From: Talinum fruticosum
Lineage: Eukaryota; Streptophyta; Magnoliopsida; Caryophyllales; Talinaceae
Reading direction: 5' to 3'
DNA: 64,000 nt
Assembly: GCA_021018815.1 (NCBI GenBank)
Contig: JAITYX010000144.1
Location: 372,001-436,000, forward strand
In this document: piece by piece, positions 43,830-55,916 of the stretch
Numbering within the stretch: position 1 is the stretch's first letter
Layout of the letters: every line of letters begins with the position of its first letter
The notes under the pieces: model-generated
Databases searched by the model: none
Told to the model about the DNA's origin: nothing
The model's input: only the letters and a program-made list of their open reading frames with translations
Made by a program: the position numbers and the translations under genes

Positions 43830-44316
43830 TGAAACTACTTAAGGTATATGCGTTGGTCCACTCCACCAATCACACTTCGCCACCTTAGCTGCCATAGTTC
43901 TCTCCCCAAGCCCCGCAGGCAAACGCACATGTGCGCATGATGTGGAATGTTGTACCTCGGACGGTGTGCCACGTCGGGCGCACTTCCCCAGCGCACCCAA
44001 CCTTGCACCTATTCTTAATCACTCTCATCTCTGTTAACCTCTCGCTATCGGTCTCAATAACTCTCTCTTTGTCCTCTACTGCCAGTCACAATTGAAGCCA
44101 ATCGGAGGTGAACACCACGTAACCCAAAAAGAGAGGAAAAAGAAAATTAAAATTACTAATGGCAACTTAACTTAGATAAAAAAATTAAAAATTCCAACTC
44201 ACTCTTCGTAAAAACTCAACCAACTGCTTGAATCATCACTAGAGGAGATATCTCGTTCTCTCCCGGACTCCAATTATTAATATTTTTCTAAAAAAGATTT
44301 GAAATTTTTATGTAAT

Positions 44317-44470
44317 GGTTCCGATTGATCGGTGAATTGAACCGAAAGATCCAATTAACCAATTTATCTAGTTAAGGTTCTTGTTTACATTTTTTCCAAT
44401 TGAAAAATCCAGTTAACCGAGCTAAAACTATCTAAATTGAAACAAACCGATCCATACTCACTCCTACCAA
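44317..44470 (+). repeat. Diverged copy of the hAT MITE at 7,117-7,618 (right part)
   Basis: ggttccgattgatcggtgaattgaaccg, here and in three more blocks, aligns in order with 7,470-7,615 (ggttccggttaatcgctgaatcgaacgg and so on), ending in catactcactccta against catgctcaccgcta. It is an old relic shortly upstream of the PHD gene. Confidence 0.75.
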
Positions 44471-44857
44471 ACTGAAAGGCAAAAGGGGAAAAAAAATTCT
44501 ACCAAAGAGGAAAAAGGAAGAAACACGACAAGCTTACCCGTTACCGGGTTAACTGCATTGCAGTGAGAGAGAGGGAAGAAGCCGTGAAGAAACCAAAAAG
44601 AAATAAAAAATAAAAAAAAAAGAAAAAAGAAAATTGCGAAATCTTAAACCACCAGCGATCAGGCATTATTATTAACACAAATCTCAAAGTCGACCAGCCT
44701 CTTCTTTTTAATTTCCCCAAATTTCATTTTTATTTTCCCGAATTTTAATTTCTTCAATTTAATTTTAATTTCGGAAGAATCAAAAACTCTGGTTCTTCTG
44801 AAACCTTGTGGCTCGCCCCCACTCCCTCTCGCCCTCACATCAATACATCATCATAAT

Positions 44858-47800
44858 ATGGCTTTTCACGTCGCTTGCCCAATCACAAGGTTAGTATTTT
44901 TCTCTCTCCTCTCTCTTTGTCTCTCTAGTTTAAAACTCACTCTTCCCTCCTTTTTCTGTGGTTTGTTGGGGGGTTGGCAGGGGTGAGGGTGACTGGGATT
45001 TGGGTTGCGTTTTCTCTCTCTCTAACTTTCACTCTCCTGGCCATGCCACAGCAAGCGGGTCTGCTTCTGCGCGCTAGGGTTTCCTCGCAGGGTGTGGGGT
45101 GGGAGGGCCAGCAGTGGCGAATTCTTGAATCAAATTGCTGGGTTTGAAGAGTTTCTGAGGGATCCTTGGTTGATCAGGGTTTGTGCGGGCTTTACGGTTC
45201 AGATTCCCGTCCCCAAAGTTGCGCCGCCGATTGTTTCTGTCTCCGATGATGATGGTGATGGTGCTGAGGAGGTGCTGCATGCTCGAAATAAGCGTAGTGC
45301 CTTGCAGAAGAAGGTTTCCGTTGCTTCCTTGGCTGCCGAGGATTTTGCGCGGAGGTTTGAGTCTGGAATTTTGGTGGTGCGTGAGCTCCTTGCAATTATC
45401 CAATTGAGGCTTTCAGGTTTTGTGGGTTTTCTGATTGAATGTTGGGCTGAATTGGTATGTGGAAGATTGTGTTATTTGATTTGATTGTCTTTTGGATTAC
45501 GTAGGGTGATGATACTTGCATTGTTTTGCAGTTTCACTGTTCTTGTAGTTACTAATAATGCAAAATTGAGAAATTGAAGGCTTTGCATTAAAAGGTGGAT
45601 AACATATCGTGTCTTTTGATGCGATTTTCTTGCTGCATAGGGCGTTAATTTACTGTCGTTATGAAGAGCTAGGAAAGTTGCTGGTCTCAACAGTGCTGCC
45701 TGTTTTAGGTTTGCTATCTAGTGTTCGATCACATTGGTTACTCGAGTTTATATACTATCCTTTTTTTTTGGGGGGAGGTGGGGGAATTCATTTGTGAAGT
45801 GGAATTTAGGTAATTAGAAAAAGTTATCTTCTGCAATTTTGTACTTGTCCTCAGTGGACGTATATTAGAACTTTTCTACTCATGGAGATTGAAGGGAAGA
45901 TATATTCAGTTCTATGGAGTATGGAATTGTGATATGTGATTCTTGGCAGCTGATGCTTCTTACCCTTTTTCCTTTTCCAGTTCAGGATAGCTAGGAATGG
46001 TTGCCATTATTGTTGGAGAATGAAAGGGGGGTTGGATATAAGAGTTTACTTTTGAACGAAGGATTTGGATTTTAGAACTTTGTTTGTGAAAGAGAGGATG
46101 CAATGGTGATTTTCATTTTTTTTTTTTAGCCTGGGTCATACCCTTGATCTTATATTTTACTTTTTGGGGGTAGAATACTCTTTTGGTGTAAGGCAAAGCT
46201 GAAAGAGTCATTGACGTGAGGAAGCTGGTTTTTACTTTTTGTTCCCTTGGGGGAGAGAAGGAGGTGAGGAGGGGGAATTTACATACAAATGAAGAAATTC
46301 AGAGACAGGGCAAATGCCTACAATCTCATGTCGGTGGATCTTGGATAAGTTTGGCAAGCTAGTCCCTTTTCAGATAAAAATTCTTGGTTTTCGTTGTTAT
46401 GCTGATTAACTGGTAATTTGGTGTAGTTATCTGAAAAGTGATTTTGACAGGCTAACTATGCTCTGCACTAGAGATGACAGTGTTAATCCTTATATTTCTT
46501 TTTTCAGTATAAATGGTATTGCTTTACATTGTGATTTGCAACAGAATTGAGCCCTACATCAGCATTCTTGATTTCTAGTTTTAAGTTTTAATTGGGTTAC
46601 TTAATTCTGATTTTCAATCTAAAACTTCCAGCTGTTTTTTTTTAAAAGGCATTTCAGTGCACAGATTGTTGAATGAGTGACTTCTTGTGCATCATTATTT
46701 TCTGTTCTTGTTTCATTCTCTGGGATTTGTGAAGTATGCTGAATGAATTCGTTTCAATTGATCTCCATTCATGTTGGTAATAAGTTGATCCTTTTCACCA
46801 GGATGTCTCCCAGGATTCCACTTCAGAGGATAAGGTACTGCCTAATGTAAATGTAATGTGTCAATTATGCTTCTCTGGCAAAGATGAAGGTGATGAAGGA
46901 GCAAAGCGGATGCTTCCTTGCAGAAGCTGTGGCAAGAAGTATCATAGGAGTTGTTTGAAAACTTGGTCTCAACATAGAGGTTTGCCATTGGTTTGGGCTG
47001 TAATTAGCTTTCATGGGATGTGTGATTAGCATCTTTTCTCTGTGGCCTCAACATTATATATAATACATTGCTTTTTCCTTATCAAAACAAAAAAGAAAAG
47101 AAAAGAAAAGAGGTTGTCACTGGAGCCCATTGTTTGAGCAAGTGTATGCTTTTTCTATCTGACTTGTGTAATTGTCTGCAGACCTTTTTCACTGGAGTTC
47201 ATGGATGTGCCCCTCCTGCCGTGTGTGTGAGGTATAACTCACATGTGCTTAGTTTTTGGTCATGCTATAATATGCACGGTATTGCTAGTTTCTTGACAAT
47301 AGCACCCGGTTGTAAATCAGCTTTCTTTAGTTGGATCGTTCACAAGCTGTAAAAAGCTCTTGTTAATCGCTGCCTGAGACCATTTCAACCCATTGTTCTT
47401 TATGTAATAATTATTAGGAGTCAACATACAAGATTTGAGCATTCTCAACTCAACATGCTGTTATTATTTTCATGATATGATTTATTACAGTTCTGTTTAA
47501 TTGCAAATACCTGAAAATTGTTGCCTTTGCTGTGTTAAGGGAGAAAAAACCCCTGTGACTCTGATATATGACATCCTTTCCCTTTTTAAATGTGTTAGAT
47601 TGTGAAATCTTTCAATGTTAGTTTGTTACTACTCTAATTTGGATTGGTTCCAGTGTTATCATTTGTACCATGAGCATTTTTCCTGAACAATTTTAGTTTG
47701 TATGAGTTCGTTACAATGAAGATACTCCCCCTCCCTTTCTTCCACTTGGCTATATTCCATCAGATGGTGCATCTGCACGAATTTGATGGTGAATAATTAC

Positions 47801-50800
47801 TCATATATGCGGATGTATTGTTTGAACATTGAAGACTAAGGATTGAAACGTATTTGGTCCTTGGTGGTTGCCAGATGCCTGTATATAACAATTTAGTAGG
47901 ATAGGATTGTTCATATGATTTAAGTTATACTATGCTAGAAATGAATGGTATCTTCCTTCCACATGCTTGGTTATTGTATATATGAAATCTAATCGTGTTG
48001 GCTTCCTATGTTCTTCACTGATGTCGAAGCATTCCTAGGACTCTGATTTGGACATACACGTGCACAATTTCAACTTTCAGTAAAAGTTATCCCTCAAGAA
48101 CAGGACAAGTAATACAGGCTCTAGGACATTGTTTTCATTCCTTTTGGCAAGATGTCATGTTTGGTTCGTTCGGTCTAGGACAACTAACTTTTGGACTTGT
48201 GCTAGCAGCGGGTTTGCAGTGACAGTGCATATTTTGATGAGTTGTGTGAAGTTGATGGTTCTGTGCCCTTTTCCTTTTTATGCTTTTTTTCTTTTGAGCA
48301 TGAAGTTTCCTTACATTTCCAGGTTTGCCGAAGGACTGGAGATTCAACCAAGTTTAAATTCTGCAGGAGATGTGATGGTGCTGTCCATTGTTACTGTATG
48401 CAGCCTCCACACAAGGTCATCAGAGTTTGCTATTCATTTGATTTTCTGTCCTGTGGGAGACATTTGCCTTATGCTCATCTTAATGTCGCAGAATGTTAGT
48501 TCTGGGCCTTACTTGTGCCCCAAGCATACAAAATGCCACAGCTGTGGGTCAAATGTTCCGGGAAATGGTCTGAGTGTAAGGTACCAATTGATAAGATAAT
48601 TATTTAAGCATTTATGGGTCTTTTGTTCTGCATTTAGGACGTTGTGCAATGTCAATCAGATGGTCACTGGTGTCAAGAACACTGCTCTAGGTTGCCTTTG
48701 CTTGTCAGCAATGCATATGAATATATATTGGCCTTGAATTACTTACCCCATGCTAGTCATATTTTCTTTGCATTGGTATCTTCAATTATACTCTTATTTT
48801 TAAGAATCAGCAATACCCTTTTCTGATGCTTAGTACCTAAATTTACAATGCTCTGTTATGAACCTCTCTGTTCACATTTCATGTTCTTGAAACTCTTTTT
48901 CTTTCCTTTTAATTCCTTGTTTTGGGGGGTGTGTTGTCACCAGAAACTGTTTTTGAAATTAATCTCATTTCTCCTTCTCTTGATCATTTTCTTGTATGCT
49001 GCAGGTGGTTTTTAGGTTATACTTGCTGTGATGCTTGTGGGAGATTGTTCACTAAAGGCAATTACTGCCCTGTTTGTTTGAAGGTATCATTACTGTTGTT
49101 CACTTTGATTAGATTAACATTTTAATTAGTGAATTAGAAGTTTTGGTGTCAGATTCTACCAGTTCTACTGGTTAACTTCCACTGGAAGTGAAAACTATCT
49201 CTTGCTTTTGATTGTAGGTTTAAAGATTTGAGAATGAGAACATTTACAGAACTTGGTTATGTGTGTTCCTCTTTTCATTTGCTACTTTTTTTCCCTTCTC
49301 ACCATTCCTTTTGTTTTACTAATCATGCAGGGTGAGGCATGGTAATGCTCTATTATTTATTTGTTTGGATGAGGTTGACATTGCTTCTATCCTATATTGT
49401 AGGTTTATCGAGACTCAGAATCGACTCCTATGGTTTGCTGTGATATTTGCCAGTGCTGGGTACACTGCAATTGTGATGGAATCAGGTTTTCTATTTATCT
49501 TTGTCCCGCTTAGATAGGGGTCTACTCTCTTTAAGAACTAGGAAAGAGGTAACCTTTTGTTTTCAAACAGATAGATTCTGTCAACTCTTACAGTATCCAT
49601 GTACCTCAAAGTACATGTGGTGGATCAAGGATTTGCAGCAACCACCTACTGTCGTACTGTAATTATGTTGACAATCTCATTGAGAAGATGTTGAAATCCA
49701 AGTAGTTAATCCAATTATTCTTATGTTTTTGAAGGGAAGTGAGAGAACTTGATTGGGTCTGAGGGAGAGGTGGAAGGGGAAGAACCATTGGTTCTTGCAG
49801 TTGTAGGATTGGCCTGCATTGATCATTCTTGTGTACCTGCTAGCTTTCGAACATTATTGGTAGACAAGATTTGACTTCTCTTCCTGATAGATTTCTTGTT
49901 CTTGTTGGAAAAATTGCAGCGCTGAAAGATATTTGCAGTTTCAAACAGATGGAAACCTTCCGTACACATGCCCAACGTGCAGAGGCGAGTGCTACCAGGT
50001 GTTAAGAGAGAACTCCCTGTTCCTTTGCCCTGTTTGTCTTTTTCTTTTGATGCTTCAGCACCCTTTCTGATGCTCCTCTGGTGTTGGCAGGTTAAGGGTC
50101 TTGAAAATGCTGTTCAGGAGCTGTGGAAGAGAAGAGATGAAGCTGATAAAGCTTTAATAGCGAGCCTGAGGGAGGCTGCTGGTTTGCCAACTCAAGAAGA
50201 AATTTTTTCCATTTCACCTTTTTCTGATGATGAAGATAACGGTTCAAGTGCTGGGAAGAGTGAACATAGGGGTTTAAAGCTTTGTTTCAAAAGTTTAGCA
50301 GATTTTTCCCCAAAGAAAACTAAAGAATCTGCAAAAAGACCGTCCAGCAAAAAACATGCTAAGAAAAAGGATTTGAAATACCTTTGTATGGTAAAATGGA
50401 GTGTCATCATGAAGATCACCATGATGGTCAATCGCTTGGCTTTAGATGTCATGATGAAGAAAAGGCTCTGCATCCTCCTGCACCAGACTTCTCTCCTGTG
50501 GTTGAAACTCTAGATACAGGCAACAGAATGTGCTCCGCCATTGAGCAAGGGGTTTTGAAACACAAATTCATGGATGAGGTTGCCAGGAATAATGTGGACA
50601 GAAAACCCACTATTTTACAGATTAAGAGCAACAAGATCCCAGACACCAGTATTGATGAAGACGTAAAGAAGGTTTCCAATAAGGTGAAGAACATGAAGGG
50701 AACCAAATTAGTGATACACTTGGGTGGACGAAAAAGCACTATAACCGATTCTCCAAGCTATCAGAGAGAACAAGAGTTGACAACACTTGGTGGTGAGTCT

Positions 50801-53800
50801 TGTGATTTATATGTTACCATGTTCTGTACTGGCTGTCTTTGTTTCCCCTTTCTTTAGGGCATATTGTTTGCTCTTAGAATAAATTGCTCAGGTTCCACTC
50901 CTGTGCATTTATTTTTGATTGGGAATATGTTCTGACCTCTGGTTAATCCTTGTGGGCTGTGGCCTGTCTGAGATGGTTAAGTGCTCTGTGATCTGAACTC
51001 TGGACCCTGCTATTACTAACTCAGGCAAATTGCACCCCAGACTTGTTGGTGGACTTTATGGCAAATGTGACAGTTGGACAACTAGGGAGTTCGTTTGATG
51101 GTTTGGACCCATTCCTGGAGTTGGTTTAGACTAGGTTAGAGTACTGGACAATGAATCTGAGAACTGGCTGAGATTGGGACCAGTTAGATCTTGCAACAGA
51201 ACTGGTAAAAATCAGTTCCAGATCCTGATACCCAAATTATAACAATTTTTCTAATGTTTTTCAGCCACTAGTTATTAGAAATGCAACCACAATGACAATC
51301 TTGGGGTATATGGAGTTTAAATCCAAATCCATTTTGACACTATGAGAGCATTGCTCCTTCCTCGGCGCTTTTCTTTTTGGTTGGGGGGTTGAGAACTTAA
51401 GATGTGGTAACCTTGCTCCTTAATTATACAGGTTCATTCTGTTGGATCCTAGATTAAAAACCATTGGTTGCCAACTACTTCAAAGAAAGAAAGCAGATGA
51501 TAGTTTAAGAAGGCAGTTTGCTTTAGTCCACTATAATCTGAAGTGCCAAACCAAAAAAATGAAATTCTGCCCAAAAGTTGTCTTTCTCAGCAGTCTGGAA
51601 AGTAGACATTGATTGTTTAGAGTTCAGCCATATCAAATAATAAATCAATCTGATAAACAAAAATGATGACCAACTTCAGAATGGATTTTTTTAATAATGG
51701 ATATATCCATTAATTGCTCATACAATCCCCAAAATCCAGAAGCACAGAAGAAGTCGAGACAAAGATAATCACGCAAATCAATTTATTTTCTGTTCTGGCA
51801 TCCCTAATTGCAACTGAAGTAAAAAAACCAGTGACAAGAGTAGACGAAGCGAACCCTAGGAGAGAGAAAATCAGTTGATGTAGGTGTTGTCAAAATCATC
51901 AGGAAAGGCATTGAAGAAATTGGCATTGGCAAGCTTGTAGCTCTCAGGGGCCATCAAATGCTCGCCGGAGACCTCGAGAGGGTCCATTTCGTCAACATCC
52001 ATCGCCACCGTCGTGCTGTGATCCTCCAGCTCCGCCAAGTACTCCACCCAAACCTGCTTCATCTTTTTCTGTCTCCTCTTTCTCTTCTACTACTTGAAGG
52101 GGCTTCACCAACTTTAGAATGAATGATTATTCAAGTGAACCTTGTTGAATCATGCTACAGTAGACCAGCCAGTTGAAATTGATGTGGAAGTGAAGAGATT
52201 ACAATGGAACCAGTGATGGTTATTAGCCAGCACTGGTGCACCACTGATAGTAAACACTAAAACAAATATAAACTACAAAAATTTCTACTGCAAAAACTAC
52301 ATTTGCAGGACTACAAAAATTTCTACTGCAAAAACTACATTTGCAGGTTGAAACTCCAATTAAGTTTTCTAATCATGTAAAAGTGTCAAATGGGAGCTCC
52401 AACATGGTTTTTTAAATGCTTAACTTTCTTTTATTTTGTTTCATTTTATAATACATGTCTGTGTGACTGTGTCTGAGATGCACAAAAGCCTACCAGACAG
52501 CCTGTTTTGTGTATCTTTAGGCCCTAATTATAGTTCCTTCGAGGCCTGTTATTATGCATTATAACTAAGCTTCCATCAACCTTTTCCCTTTTTCTGAAAA
52601 ATACTGTATACTATGGTAATCAAGGCCCAGGATTGCTCTCAGTTTAGATAATTTGGGATCATTGCACAAGTTTCCTCCCTCCCCTCCCCCTTTCTTTAAT
52701 AACTGTAACTTTTTTAACCAGGTTCAGTCTAGAACTGCTAGCTCCTATTCTGAAACTGGGTACCTGGCATTTTTGCTGATCTTGTATGTTAATTTTACTG
52801 GTTTCTGATTGTGGTCCTCCGTTTTAAGTGACCTATATAGTTTGAGTATCACTTATCTTTATAACTTCTTTTTGGGGTTTTCTTTGGAAATAGGGAGTGA
52901 AGCAATGAGTCAGCAGCACAGAATGAGTGATTACACTATGGACAGATCCGATGGGACAGCCAACTGCAATGATGGTATATATTGGATGGGATTATTGAAG
53001 TATACTTTGTTATCTGGTAATGATTGTCGTGACAACCTTGTTTCATGGGAATTTGCAGGTGACAGGGTTGAGACATCCCATAAGATAAAAGGGGCGAAGC
53101 CAGGAAAGCATAATATAATAAAACTTGGTAAAGGAAAATCAGAAGCTTGTGGTACACATCCTAGATTTGTCAAAGGGAATCGATTGTCTAGTCCAGAAAA
53201 CACAACGATTATTTCATCAAAAAGAATTAAAGAAATTACTGCAGTGGCATCAGAGCTTCAGAACAAAGTATCCGAGGGTGAGGTGCCTTTGGGAAAGCAT
53301 CCAGACAACAAAGCTGAAATATTTGTTAACAGCAATCAAAATAACATGCAAGCATCTCCTGCATTAGGTGCTTCACTTGATGACTCCAGGCCTTTGTTAA
53401 GACTCAAGTTCAAGACTCCTTATCTAGGTTTCAGTACTCTACACGGCGAGGAAGAGATAGCGTCTGTGAAGGGTCAAAGGTCAAAAAGAAAGAGAGCTTC
53501 ACCCTTGGTAGAAAAGCCTAAACATCAAGGAGAAGATGCTGTGGAGCCACAAGATAACCTATTACTGAACGAGATCATGGATGCTAATTGGATATTGAAA
53601 AAATTAGGTAGAGATGCTATTGGAAAGAGAGTCGAAGTTAATCAGCCATCTGATAATTCCTGGTGAGCCTCTGTTCTTTCTGCTGTACGACTATGAAAAA
53701 AATATGCACTCTAGCAGATTTCTTGGATTTTTGCTGATGCTTATGTAGAAAAAGATGTGTATTGCCTTGGTGATAGAAGGGTACAAAGAAGGGGGAAGGG

Positions 53801-55187
53801 AGGGAGCAAAGAGAAGTCTAGACTTGGCAAAAATGTAACCAGGAACATACCTCAATCCAAAGCCAACTGCAAAATTTGGATCTTGAACAAGATTTATGAA
53901 CCCAATACTGTATTTTCTCGGACTCGAAAACCTCGAGGCTGACCCTTGTTTGGCTTTCTTTTAAAGTTTTCTCACGCTAGGCTTTCAATTGCCTAATTGC
54001 TTGTTAGGTGGCCTTTTGTCTCATAGCAAGCCATATGGTAACCATCAAACCCCAACTCCAAGAGTAAAACCCCTTCTATATCTGCCTTCTTTCCAACATG
54101 CTCTATGCATCTGAGTTTTCCTCAACTCCAAGAGTAAAACCCCTTCTATTTCTGCCCTCTTTCCAACTTGCTCTATGCCTCTGTCTTTGTTCCTTCCCCA
54201 GTCCCCACTACTCTATCCTGTGGCTGTGACACTGCCTCTATAGTGCATCACTGCCTTGCCCTTGCCTAAGGACTGCCAACCATGTCATGATCTCAAATCA
54301 GCCATGGCGCCACATAAAGCACTGTATTAGGTGAAAACGGGAGCATGGTTGGTTGACCATCTTAATGTGTAATAGCCACATCATTATGTGCTTTCACTAA
54401 CAATTAGATGTAGATTATTTTCTTTTTTTTTTCCTTTTTTGGTCAAATGTTGTTAACAAATTATGATGCCAGAGGCTGATGAATCCTAGGCTTTTTAGGT
54501 TGATTTATGGAAGAGGCTTAAACATCAGGATGTTAAGCTAGTTACTATCATCTACCTTCCTACTTTAAGTTAATTACTGTCATCTACTTTCCTACTTTTA
54601 AATTATCTACTTTCCTTCTGCATTTTATCACACTTCTATAGATCAACTCTTTTTCTTCCCCTTGTTTAATGCTTTGTAGCAATAGAAAGAAAACAAATTT
54701 CACTTTGAACCAGTTGACTTAAAACCTGAAACTTTAGGGTTAGTGTTCAATACATTCAAACCCAAATCCAAAAATACTATTGACACATATTTTATACATC
54801 TGCCTTATTGCCAGGGCTAGGAAGAACACTGTTGATCCACATTGTTCTATCCTCACAGAGGATAAAAGATTATAACATGCTGGTGCTGGCTTCTTGTATA
54901 TCTCAATTCAGTCTAAACTTGTGTAAACATCAAACCTTCAATGCCTATGATCTATCAATGTGGAAGTCTATTGTGACTGCATTTCAAGTAATGTTTCACA
55001 GATCTCAATGAGTTGAAATTAATTGCATTTCTTTCTTTTTTTTAGGCATAAAGGAGTTGTTAGTGTTGTTATTGATGGGACGTCAATGCTGTCCATTGAC
55101 CTCGATGATGGAAGATCGATGACGGTGGAACTTGGAAAGCAAAGTATTCGATTTGTCCCACAGAAGCAAAAGAGACTAAAATCTTGA
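44858..55187 (+). CDS. Three-PHD-finger protein (AT3G08020 type), nuclear chromatin reader
   Basis: Exons: 44,858-44,889; 45,052-45,376; 46,802-46,979; 47,182-47,231; 48,323-48,415; 48,492-48,580; 49,005-49,083; 49,403-49,485; 49,920-49,998; 50,091-50,792; 52,894-52,974; 53,059-53,662; 55,046-55,187. All are GT-AG with consistent phases, about 845 residues. It starts MAFHVACPIT, as homologues do. Cysteine/histidine pairs form three PHD-type fingers: about 139-192 (CQLC...CRSCGKKYH...CPSCRVC), 192-245 (CRRTGD...CRRCDGAVHCYC...CPKH) and 252-330 (CDACG...CPVC, CCDICQCWVHCNC...CPTC). The C-terminus has WHKGVVSVVIDG...VELGKQSIRFVPQKQK. Family knowledge points to histone-tail binding; the target is unknown. 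Exon 10 appears to lack one A at 50,364-50,368 (KKKDLKYLC should read KKKGFEIPL). The end of exon 2 could be 3 nt earlier. Intron 10 hosts an antisense SMAP-like gene. Confidence 0.9.
51445..51660 (+). repeat. Dispersed repeat, copy 2
   Basis: Same unit as 25,795-25,965: cctagattaaaaaccattgg, tttgctttagtccacta and tttctcagcagtctgga occur in the same order. It ends A/T-rich (aaataataaatcaatc) immediately before the SMAP-like retrocopy. Confidence 0.55.
51669..52123 (-). mobile_element. Retrocopy unit: direct repeats, A-tract and gene
   Basis: accaacttcagaatgga (51,669-51,685) and accaactttagaatgaa (52,107-52,123) match at 15 of 17 bases and flank the SMAP-like gene. Next to the lower copy is ttttttt (51,686-51,692), which is an A-tract at the 3' end of the minus-strand gene. 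Gene, A-tract and duplicated target site in this order are the marks of LINE-mediated reverse transcription of an mRNA. The A-tract is short, as in an old or decayed tail. Confidence 0.75.
51871..52062 (-). CDS. SMAP1: Small acidic protein, SMAP1/SMAP2 family, intronless, nested
   Basis: An intact 63-codon frame. The middle has AMDVDEMDPLEVSGEH and the C-terminus LANANFFNAFPDDFDNTYIN. This matches my memory of plant small acidic proteins (Arabidopsis SMAP1, about 62 residues), whose conserved end is rich in F and D and finishes in IN. SMAP1 is required for normal responses to the synthetic auxin 2,4-D and works with the CSN/RUB pathway; that role is not shown here. A poly(A) signal (aataaa on the minus strand, near 51,786) lies in the 3' region. 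It is antisense inside intron 10 of the PHD gene. Some usually acidic positions of the C-terminal motif are replaced (N, A, P, Y), so function may be altered. Whether it is expressed is unknown. Confidence 0.75.
   Translation of the reverse strand: MKQVWVEYLAELEDHSTTVAMDVDEMDPLEVSGEHLMAPESYKLANANFFNAFPDDFDNTYIN
52272..52347 (+). repeat. Perfect 38-bp tandem duplication in PHD intron 10
   Basis: Two identical units start at 52,272 and 52,310. Each ends in catttgcagg, an acceptor-like sequence. No other features. Confidence 0.95.
52975..53058 (+). other. 84-nt intron of the PHD gene, in frame and stop-free
   Basis: The donor gatg|gtatat and acceptor tttgcag|gt are good. The length is 28 codons, phase 1 on both sides, and the reading frame passes through without a stop. 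Splicing fits the homologues as I recall them, but retention would simply add 28 residues (IYWMGLLKY...). It therefore behaves like a possible exitron. Confidence 0.75.
54053..54190 (+). repeat. 70-bp tandem duplication in the last PHD intron
   Basis: caactccaagagtaaaaccc begins at 54,053 and again at 54,123. The two units differ at only a few bases. Non-coding. Confidence 0.9.
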
Positions 55188-55860
55188 TAATCAATACCTG
55201 TTACCGTCTTTGCAGTCTCAAAGTCTTCAGGTTTGCTAGTGTATGTCTAGAGGCCCATAGTGTTGGTAAGTACCCAATTTGTTTACCTTGGCTTCATCGG
55301 TTCTGTGCTCCTTGGACCAGTTGAAGCTATTGTGGAAGCTTTGTTACACTTTGTCCATTTTCCGCCTCCAGGCTATTAGCCTACCTTTTGTTCTTATCTT
55401 TGTATTTTGCAGTCTTTCTCAGAATTGAAGATCTTTTTTGTTCCTACATGTTTATCTCTTAAATACAAGGGTGCTATATATAGTTCTAATTCCAGAGCTA
55501 GTATATCTGCTTCTTTCTTCATTATTTTAGTCAGTTTTCCAGCCTCTGTTGTAAATGGTTTAGGAGTATGCAGGCCTTCTTAGACAAGCTTTAGTTTAAG
55601 GCCGTCTTTTGACAGCTGTTTGTTCAGATGCTAAACTGGGAAGTTAGCCTTCCCCAATTTAATCGTGTGATGTACTATGCCTTCACTTGTAACGCATTTC
55701 ATGAACTTATATATCCATTCAAGAGGTGCAATTCGTTCTAAGACTAAGAGCATTACGGAATGGCAGAATATATCTTCTGTTTGCCCTCGGGATTCTCTTT
55801 ACACATGGGTTTTGCTTCTGCTATAGTTGTATCCGGAGTTTTAGTGCATGTGCTTGAGAA

Positions 55861-55916
55861 TTTTGCGCTATTGCATGTTGCTTGCAAATTTTGTGCTATT
55901 GCATGTTGCTTGCTAA
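55861..55916 (+). repeat. 28-bp tandem duplication downstream of the PHD gene
   Basis: ttttgcgctattgcatgttg and ttttgtgctattgcatgttg head two units starting at 55,861 and 55,889. The interval between the two convergent genes (55,188-56,694) otherwise holds their 3' regions and nothing else I recognise. Confidence 0.88.

Noticed and set aside
48129..48599. 156-codon plus-strand frame as a separate gene
   Set aside because: It overlaps PHD exons 5 and 6 in another frame; the exon reading with paired Cys/His residues is far better supported.
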